The position numbers were made by a program, and so were the translations under genes. Shown here piece by piece: positions 55,532-61,465 of a DNA stretch of 61,465 nt; position 1 is the first letter of the stretch; every line of letters begins with the position of its first letter. This DNA is from Proteiniborus sp. DW1 (GTDB lineage Bacteria; Bacillota; Clostridia; Tissierellales; Proteiniboraceae). The stretch covers positions 1-61,465 of the forward strand of contig NZ_FMDO01000039.1 of NCBI RefSeq assembly GCF_900095305.1. Reading direction: 5' to 3'. The notes under the pieces were generated by a model. The model saw nothing but the letters and a program-made list of their open reading frames with translations, was not told where the DNA came from and did not search any database.

Positions 55532-57628
55532 TTAATTATCTCCCTTCAACTCCGCTAAATCTAGCTTTGGATATTCTATCCTTTCATGGAATATTCCTAG
55601 TAATACTCTTACAAAAGTATTTGCAATCGTATTTAAGTCTTTTAGTGTTAGTCCACATTCATCAAGCTGTCCATCATTTAATTTGTCTTTTATTATCTGC
55701 CTAACTAAACCTTCAATTTTTCCTTTTGTAGGTTCTGGCATAGCCCTAGTTGCAGCCTCTACAGAATCTGCAAGCATTACTATAGCAGCTTCTTTAGTCT
55801 GAGGCTTAGGCCCAGCATACCTAAAATTCTCTGCTTTTACTGTATCTCCGTTTTCGCTATTTAGTGCCTTATGATAGAAATAAGCTACTAAAGTTTGACC
55901 ATGATGCTGTATAATTATATCTCTAATAGCACTTGGTAGCTTGTATTTTTTTGCTAACTCATCTCCATCTTTTGTATGATTAGTAATTATCAAAGTACTA
56001 AGACTTGGATTAATCTTGTCATGTGGATTTTCTCCATTATATTGATTTTCTTTAAAAAAGAACGGGCGTCTAAGCTTTCCAACATCATGATAATAAGCAC
56101 CAACTCTTGCTACTAATGGATTACCTCCAACCTCCTCAGCAGCAGCCTCACTAAGATTGCCTACTATTATACTATGGTGATATGTTCCCGGAGATTCAAC
56201 AAGCAATCTTCTCAGCAATGGTTGGTTAGGATTTGATAACTCTAAAAGCTTTAAGGGTGTCAATATATCAAATAAATTCTCCCACAAGGGTAAAGAGCCT
56301 ATAGTCAGTATAGCACTAAATAGTCCATTTAAAGCTCCATAAAGACTAGTATATAATATTTCCTTAAATTCAACTCCATGTATAAAACCAAATGCACTAA
56401 TAGTAAGTATATTAATAGTACTGACAATTAGTCCTGTTAATACGATATTATATCTTTGGTGTGTATTTATTATAGCAAAGGTACCAACTGTACCTCCTAT
56501 AAGGAGAAGAATCATTATATTCATATCATTTACTGTTATTGTTCCAATGAAAATAGACATTATTAAATTTACTAATATAGCTAGCTTTGGGTTAATTAAT
56601 ATCGAAATAAGCATTGTAGCTACTGAAATAGGCATCAAATATTCTGATATTCTATACATGCCCTTTGATATGGCAGTTATGGACAATATTATTATTGCTA
56701 AAACTAATAGTAATTTTGTGTCATAAAAAACCTCTTTGTCAAAAATGTATAAATATGACACTATCAAGGCCTCAAGTATCAAAATAAAAGTCATAGTTCC
56801 ACCAATAAGCTTATAATCCGGGCCTTCTGTCTCCTTAAGCAATCCCGTCTTCTTAACTAAAGAGTAAATTCTTTCGTCAACTAACTGCTTCTTTTCGACT
56901 ATTATTTGCCCTTCTTTAATAACTACTGGTGTTACCTGATCTGCAGCTTCTTGTCTTTTCTGAAAAGTAGTATCTACATCCACAAATTTATTTGGTTGAA
57001 TGGTTTTTTCAATAATACTTATACCTAAAGTCTTTGCATTTTCTGATAGATGTTCTAACTCTTCAAAACTCCTCGATATGCTTTCTTTTTTAGATTCAAG
57101 CTCCTCTTCTATTATTCCCATACCCATAACCTGACTTATCATGTCTTGGACATTGTTCTCAAGAGTCGTTAAAGCATCACCAGATATTGATAATGCAATG
57201 CTATATTCTTCAATTCCAAGATTGATATTAGTTCTATTTTGGAGAATTTCCATTTTGTTAGCATGGGTTTCATCTTCCATGTTTCTTATCTCTCTTAAAA
57301 TTATAAAAAACCTATTGATGTCATTCTTTATCTTCACCTGTACTGATGTTTCAACCCTATATATTGTATCAATACTTTTCATTGCTTCTTCTTTTAGTTT
57401 CTCAGTTGTAATCTCATCTATCATTTCCTTTGTTGCTCTAATATCATCTGGGGCAAGGTCTCCGACTTTTACAGTTATTCTTTCAGGTGCCATACTACTA
57501 CCTACAATAAAATACATCAGCAGTGTAAATACCACAGCCAATAATATTTGCTTTACAATAGTCTTGTTCAAGAAAGAAAACATATTCTTCGTAGTTAGTT
57601 TGTCCTCTTTTTTCTTATTAGAAACCAT
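55532..57628 (-). CDS. yqfF: 7TM-HD domain protein YqfF/PgpH (c-di-AMP phosphodiesterase type)
   Basis: 698 aa. A cytoplasmic basic start, one helix (about 22-43), an extracytoplasmic 7TMR-HDED domain (about 50-265), seven helices (about 270-455), then an HD domain with YHHSIIVGNLSEAA and GAYYHDVGKLRRP. PgpH of Listeria, of the same layout, degrades c-di-AMP. The ATG at 57628 has GGGAGGGG; a longer frame overlapping phoH lacks an SD. Confidence 0.93.
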   Translation of the reverse strand: MVSNKKKEDKLTTKNMFSFLNKTIVKQILLAVVFTLLMYFIVGSSMAPERITVKVGDLAPDDIRATKEMIDEITTEKLKEEAMKSIDTIYRVETSVQVKIKNDINRFFIILREIRNMEDETHANKMEILQNRTNINLGIEEYSIALSISGDALTTLENNVQDMISQVMGMGIIEEELESKKESISRSFEELEHLSENAKTLGISIIEKTIQPNKFVDVDTTFQKRQEAADQVTPVVIKEGQIIVEKKQLVDERIYSLVKKTGLLKETEGPDYKLIGGTMTFILILEALIVSYLYIFDKEVFYDTKLLLVLAIIILSITAISKGMYRISEYLMPISVATMLISILINPKLAILVNLIMSIFIGTITVNDMNIMILLLIGGTVGTFAIINTHQRYNIVLTGLIVSTINILTISAFGFIHGVEFKEILYTSLYGALNGLFSAILTIGSLPLWENLFDILTPLKLLELSNPNQPLLRRLLVESPGTYHHSIIVGNLSEAAAEEVGGNPLVARVGAYYHDVGKLRRPFFFKENQYNGENPHDKINPSLSTLIITNHTKDGDELAKKYKLPSAIRDIIIQHHGQTLVAYFYHKALNSENGDTVKAENFRYAGPKPQTKEAAIVMLADSVEAATRAMPEPTKGKIEGLVRQIIKDKLNDGQLDECGLTLKDLNTIANTFVRVLLGIFHERIEYPKLDLAELKGDN

Positions 57629-57647
57629 AAAACCCCTCCCTTTTTTA

Positions 57648-58625
57648 TTAGCAAGTCTCTTCTTTTTTGTCATATTTATCGTATGCTTCTATAATCCTCT
57701 GTACAAGTTGATGTCTCACTACATCTTTTTTAGTTAAATAAACAAAGTCGATACCCTTAATATTGTTTAGTATCTTAGTTACTTGTTTTAATCCAGAATT
57801 TTTGCCCTTTGGTAAATCTATCTGTGTTATATCACCTGTAATTATCGCCTTTGAGCCAAAACCTAATCTTGTAAGAAACATCTTCATCTGTTCATTAGTT
57901 GTGTTTTGTGCCTCATCTAGAATGACAAAGGAAGAATCTAATGTTCTTCCCCTCATATATGCTAGTGGCGCAACTTCAATTAAGCCTCTTTCCATATATT
58001 TAGCATACACTTCTGGTCCTAGTATATCATATAATGCATCATATAATGGTCTTAAATATGGATCAACTTTTTCTTGTAAGTCGCCAGGCAAAAATCCAAG
58101 ACTCTCTCCTGCTTCAACAGCAGGTCTAGTTAAAATAATTCTATTAACCTCTTTATTCTTAAATGCTGATATTGCCATAGCCATAGCCAAATATGTCTTT
58201 CCTGTACCTGCTGGCCCTATACCAAAAACAATATCATTTTCCTTAATAGAATTTACATATATTTTTTGCCCTATGGTTTTAGGCTTAATGGTTTTTCCAG
58301 ATGCTGTAATGCAAACTGCCTGGTCTAATAATTCTTTTAACGTATCCTCCTGCCCTTCTAAAACAAGCTGAATAGCGTATGTTATTTCTTGTTTAGTCAA
58401 TTTCCCTTGTTTCTCGATTATTCTAATAAGGCTATTTACTAACTTTTCAGCAAATAATATTTTAGGCTCATCACCTATTATTTTTATTTCTCCTTCTCTA
58501 GAAACTATATCTACATCAAGCTCTCTTTCAATTAACTTTATATTTTCATCAAAACTTCCGAAGAGTTCCAATGCATGGTCATTTCTATTTATGCTAATTC
58601 TTCTTTCTTGTATTTCTCTTTCCAA
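57648..58625 (-). CDS. phoH: PhoH-like ATPase
   Basis: 325 aa. N-terminal KH-like part (about 15-75), Walker A GPAGTGKTYLAM (about 141-152), LTRPAVEAGESLGFLPGDL, Walker B SFVILDEAQNTT and ITGDITQIDLP. Its role is thought to be in RNA metabolism together with ybeY. The start is a TTG behind AGGAGG. It lies between yqfD and yqfF. Confidence 0.95.
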   Translation of the reverse strand: MEREIQERRISINRNDHALELFGSFDENIKLIERELDVDIVSREGEIKIIGDEPKILFAEKLVNSLIRIIEKQGKLTKQEITYAIQLVLEGQEDTLKELLDQAVCITASGKTIKPKTIGQKIYVNSIKENDIVFGIGPAGTGKTYLAMAMAISAFKNKEVNRIILTRPAVEAGESLGFLPGDLQEKVDPYLRPLYDALYDILGPEVYAKYMERGLIEVAPLAYMRGRTLDSSFVILDEAQNTTNEQMKMFLTRLGFGSKAIITGDITQIDLPKGKNSGLKQVTKILNNIKGIDFVYLTKKDVVRHQLVQRIIEAYDKYDKKEETC

Positions 58626-58627
58626 TA

Positions 58628-59830
58628 TTAATCCTCCTGATTATTACTAGTTATTTTTTCTTTTACACCAATATCTTCATTTACTTCTATAATTACTTCT
58701 GTAACAAGTATATTATCTTCAATGCTATATCTAACATCCTTTGAAATTACAGTTGAATCTTTAGGAATTTTAGCCATTAGTTTTTGTGTTCCTTTTACAG
58801 CTGAAATCTTTTTCAAAGCTTCAACGTCTTGTTTTATTTTTGTCTTCTGTACTTCTTTAAAAGTATGTTGAATTGTTACTATAGGTAGTTTGATGATTCC
58901 TAAATCTCCAATTTCTTTTATCTTCTCTACTTCTACATAGTCCTTAAAAGGTATTTCTCCATTCATTAGCTGAATTCTCTTTTTTCCTATTATTATTTCC
59001 CTTGTTGTAAATGTATTACCTGTTTCATCATCAATTGTCTTGACAATTGGTTCCTCAATTTTTTCGGTGTATATTGTTCTTGCAATTATACTTCCTTCAG
59101 AATGTACCAGAAGTGGTGATTCCAAAGTTTCTGAGTTTATAACCCCAGTTATCAAAATCTGTCCTTCTTTTACAATATCTCCCTTTGAAACCAAGCCTTT
59201 TCCATTTTTTACAATTACCTTTTCTATAACTGCTTTTTTTGAGGCTAAAATGTTGCAAGGTACATCATCTTTTAATTCTACTTGAACTAATTCCCTTTCC
59301 TTAACTTCTACAATCATCTTTGTTCCTTGTATTTGAACATTTGCAAATGCTAAGTCTTGGATGCTCAATAATAAAGCATTGCTAATATCTATATCTCTAG
59401 CAGCTCTTTTACTTACACCTTCTCTTATTTTTAATGACTCTAAAACATTGATAATTTCTTCATCCTTTATGCGTTCGTTTCCAACAATATCTATATTCCA
59501 AATGAAGGAGGTTAGAAAAATGATTAGAGATATTGATAATACTGATCCAATAGCAAGCATTTTCCTGTATTTGAATTTATTTATAAAGAAAGGGTAGCCT
59601 TTCTTCTCTATTACATTTACCCTACAGCCTACCTTCTGTACTATGTCTCTTAGCTCTTTGAAACCAGCTACGCTGACCTTTGCCTTCAATGTAGTATAAT
59701 CTATTCTAGTTATATCCCATAAAATAATATTCTTGGCTATTGCCAGATTAATAAACTTTTCTAGTGTGAGTCCTTCAATTTTTATAATAACATAACCGCG
59801 AAAATAATTCCATATACGAATAAGTAACAA
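58628..59830 (-). CDS. yqfD: Sporulation protein YqfD
   Basis: 400 aa with one central membrane helix (about 85-107) and SpoIVAA/POTRA-like parts after it (IVGNERIKDEEIINVLESL). It matches YqfD, needed for normal spore formation in Bacillus. The TTG at 59830 lies 7 bases behind GGGAGGTG, which itself overlaps the yqfC stop (TAATGGGAGG). Confidence 0.93.
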   Translation of the reverse strand: MLLIRIWNYFRGYVIIKIEGLTLEKFINLAIAKNIILWDITRIDYTTLKAKVSVAGFKELRDIVQKVGCRVNVIEKKGYPFFINKFKYRKMLAIGSVLSISLIIFLTSFIWNIDIVGNERIKDEEIINVLESLKIREGVSKRAARDIDISNALLLSIQDLAFANVQIQGTKMIVEVKERELVQVELKDDVPCNILASKKAVIEKVIVKNGKGLVSKGDIVKEGQILITGVINSETLESPLLVHSEGSIIARTIYTEKIEEPIVKTIDDETGNTFTTREIIIGKKRIQLMNGEIPFKDYVEVEKIKEIGDLGIIKLPIVTIQHTFKEVQKTKIKQDVEALKKISAVKGTQKLMAKIPKDSTVISKDVRYSIEDNILVTEVIIEVNEDIGVKEKITSNNQED

Positions 59831-59844
59831 TGTTTCACCTCCCA

Positions 59845-60120
59845 TTATGTAAATTCTACTGATTCTATTTCTCCAATAATAATTATTTCTTCCGCAACTA
59901 TATTCTTTATCACCATATTTTTTCCTAGTATTCTTAAAATACCAGTATTAGTATTTACTCTAATCCTCAAGCTTCCATACTCTATAATACCTTTATGGTT
60001 TTCTATATATAATTGTAGATTCCCTACTAGGGTAACTTTGGGTAAATCTAGCATGATATCCTTTGGAAGTTCAAGTATATCTGATAAATTTGACTTTATT
60101 TCATTTATCTTTTTTTTCAC
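59845..60120 (-). CDS. yqfC: Sporulation protein YqfC
   Basis: 91 aa with ELPKDIMLDLPKVTLVGN and GKNMVIKNIVAEEIIIIGEI, typical for the YqfC/YabP fold. It works with YqfD in the mother cell in Bacillus. The start is a GTG behind GGAGGAGG. A sigma-E-like promoter lies immediately upstream. Confidence 0.94.
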   Translation of the reverse strand: MKKKINEIKSNLSDILELPKDIMLDLPKVTLVGNLQLYIENHKGIIEYGSLRIRVNTNTGILRILGKNMVIKNIVAEEIIIIGEIESVEFT

Positions 60121-60141
60121 AGTAATCCTCCTCCATATATA

Positions 60142-60170
60142 AATCTATGCGCTTTATAATCTATGTATTC
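60142..60170 (-). promoter_or_regulatory. Possible sigma-E promoter of yqfC-yqfD
   Basis: GAATACA, a 14-bp spacer and CATAGATT on the minus strand; sigma-E prefers KMATATT and CATACAHT. Seven of eight -10 bases and five of seven -35 bases fit. The leader would be only a few bases ahead of the SD. Confidence 0.4.
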
Positions 60171-60212
60171 TTATGGTAGATAAAACCTTGTTTTCAAAAA
60201 ATTATTCTAAAA

Positions 60213-60239
60213 AAAGGTATGCTGAATCAGCATACCTTT
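60213..60239 (-). terminator. Terminator after the endonuclease/phosphatase-family gene
   Basis: A perfect 13-bp stem AAAGGTATGCTGA/TCAGCATACCTTT with a 1-base centre (shorter in practice to form a loop), followed by TTTT on the minus strand. Confidence 0.92.
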
Positions 60240-60248
60240 AGAGGAGTT

Positions 60249-61385
60249 TTAATATTCAATATCTACGATTACTGGAAAATGATCTGAGTATTGAACTTTC
60301 TCAACCTTATATCTATTTATTTTTATGGACTTACTAGTAAATATATAGTCTATTCTATACTCATTTCTAAAAACATTTAATGTGTTTACATATCTATATA
60401 TGGTTTTATCTCCCACATCATTAAGCTTCTGCTGAATCTTAATAATATTAGGATCATTATCAGTTACATTAAAGTCTCCCACAAGTATTAAATCTTCTTC
60501 ATATAAACCTACATATTCTAATATGCTATTAAATTGCTTTTGTCTTTCGTTAACATCTAAGCCTAAATGAGTAACCATAAAATTTAGCCTTCTATTTTTA
60601 TCAATTAGCACATTAGTCTTTAATAAGCCTCTAGGTTCTTTGCCTTGCATTATTATGTTTTCAGAGTTCTGTAAAGGATACCTACTCAGTACTCCATTTC
60701 CATATTCACCGCTTAAAAATCTTTTATTTGACCCAAAATAATAGTACATTTCTAGCTTGTCCGCTAGAATTTTAAGCTGATCTTCAAAGTTAGTTCTTGA
60801 TACATTTTTATCAACTTCTTGTAACCCAATGATATCAATATTATAACTCTTAATAAATTCTCCTATATGGTTAAGATTAGAATATCCCACCTTGTCTCTC
60901 CCACGATGTATATTATAAGTTGCTATTCTAATTAACTTTTTTTCTTCTTCTCTATCATTTATATCATTAGCACTATACTGAATGGATAAAACTCTATCTT
61001 CTGCTTTTTCAGTTATACTATAAAGAATAGAAGAAATATCACATTCAGCTATTAGCTTAGTATTATAGTATACTTTTATAATATCAGTATCAACTATATC
61101 TTTTCCTTTACTAGATACTACAAATTCATTATATCTTTTCCCAGAATATTCTCTAATAGTAAAATAATCTTTGTAAATAATGTTTTTTATAATTCCTTCT
61201 TCAGATATTATTTCAACTTTTAACTTTTCTACATCCAATGATGTTAGTATTTGAATGAATATATCTTTGTTTTTTTGACGTGCCTTTAGTGTAACACTTA
61301 TTTGAGAAAATGTATTCTCATAATGAGGGGGAATATTTAGTATTATCACAGTTAGCAATAAAATTAAAAATCTCTTCTTTGTCAT
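60249..61385 (-). CDS. Exported endonuclease/exonuclease/phosphatase family protein
   Basis: 378 aa. A signal peptide or anchor (about 1-22) is followed by a beta-rich unknown domain (about 25-145) and an EEP domain (about 150-378). Active-site pieces are ATYNIHRGRD, IGLQEVDKNVSR, THLGLD, LVGDFNVTDND and YSDHFPV. It may act on nucleic acid, a lipid or a sugar phosphate. The ATG at 61385 has GGGGGGACAGG upstream; a TTG at 61400 overlaps that SD. Confidence 0.92.
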   Translation of the reverse strand: MTKKRFLILLLTVIILNIPPHYENTFSQISVTLKARQKNKDIFIQILTSLDVEKLKVEIISEEGIIKNIIYKDYFTIREYSGKRYNEFVVSSKGKDIVDTDIIKVYYNTKLIAECDISSILYSITEKAEDRVLSIQYSANDINDREEEKKLIRIATYNIHRGRDKVGYSNLNHIGEFIKSYNIDIIGLQEVDKNVSRTNFEDQLKILADKLEMYYYFGSNKRFLSGEYGNGVLSRYPLQNSENIIMQGKEPRGLLKTNVLIDKNRRLNFMVTHLGLDVNERQKQFNSILEYVGLYEEDLILVGDFNVTDNDPNIIKIQQKLNDVGDKTIYRYVNTLNVFRNEYRIDYIFTSKSIKINRYKVEKVQYSDHFPVIVDIEY

Positions 61386-61421
61386 ATCCTGTCCCCCCAA
61401 TATTTTTCGATTATTTTAAAA

Positions 61422-61450
61422 ATTATAACACTTTAAAAGGAATATAACAA
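61422..61450 (-). promoter_or_regulatory. Sigma-A promoter of the EEP-family gene
   Basis: TTGTTA, a 17-bp spacer and perfect TATAAT on the minus strand, 37 bases upstream of the ATG. Confidence 0.75.
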
Positions 61451-61465
61451 TGTTGAGAATTTGGA

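Noticed and set aside
57141-57737. 198-codon plus-strand frame
   Set aside because: It is antisense to yqfF and phoH; its hydrophobic look mirrors the reverse complement of those genes.

Overview
The window is an AT-rich, gene-dense stretch of a spore-forming low-GC Firmicute, most likely an anaerobe of the Clostridia/Tissierellia group. Reasons: the full spoIIA-sigF and spoVA clusters, YqfC/YqfD/YunB/BofC-like sporulation proteins, an A-type-looking RNase P RNA, a single-chain (alpha2) glycyl-tRNA synthetase behind a T-box leader, strong Shine-Dalgarno (SD) sequences, and heavy use of TTG and GTG starts. No species can be named from the sequence alone. Almost every gene lies on the minus strand. 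The exceptions are a pair of half-size TauE/SafE transporters (21255-21973) and a class A penicillin-binding protein (26422-29355).

Layout, left to right (transcription mostly right to left). 1-11100: secD-secF, a gamma-carbonic anhydrase-like protein, a YrzE-like membrane protein, yajC-tgt-queA-SpoIID/LytB-ruvB-ruvA-ruvC and a BofC-like gene, which is the classic bofC-ruv-queA-tgt-yajC neighbourhood. 11330-13728: a CBS-ACT protein, an unrecognised protein and yebC. 13901-19122: an ABC transporter with a DUF3798 lipoprotein and an internal terminator between the binding protein and the ATPase. 19403-25363: nadE, cysK, the split TauE pair, a CoA-binding protein, YigZ, a degenerate Nudix protein and hflX. 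25456-29355: yunB and the divergent PBP1A. 29402-34859: spoVAA-AB-AC-AD-AEb-AEa plus two small genes, then sigF-spoIIAB-spoIIAA with a sigma-H-type promoter. 35059-37720: a FolD variant, an NlpC/P60 protein and rnpB. 37847-46999: zinc-ribbon protein, Nif3-like, trmK, a HAD protein, rpoD-dnaG with a Spo0A-type box, dGTPase, the PPDK regulator and a CcpN-like regulator. 47234-61385: T-box-glyS, a DUF4342 protein, recO-yqzL-era-cdd, DUF3048, a CorC/HlyC-like protein, dgkA-ybeY-yqfF-phoH-yqfD-yqfC and a secreted endonuclease/phosphatase-family protein.

Most of this is conserved core. Three themes link the genes: sporulation and germination (spoIIA/sigF, spoVA, yunB, yqfC/D, BofC-like), genome and RNA maintenance (ruvABC, recO, era, ybeY, rnpB, trmK, queA/tgt, dnaG/rpoD) and envelope functions (secDF/yajC, PBP1A, NlpC/P60, dgkA, DUF3048).

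The points most worth a second look are: spoVAA appears to begin at an AUA (or AUU) codon directly behind a newly seen 46-codon membrane peptide gene; a 48-codon gene sits between spoVAB and spoVAC; FolD lacks the cyclohydrolase Lys and Gln; the Nudix box is degenerate; a Spo0A-box palindrome lies upstream of dnaG-rpoD; an uncharacterised DUF3798 importer is present; and transposase and other gene remnants lie in the longer gaps. I did not find a defence system, CRISPR array, prophage or biosynthetic cluster.
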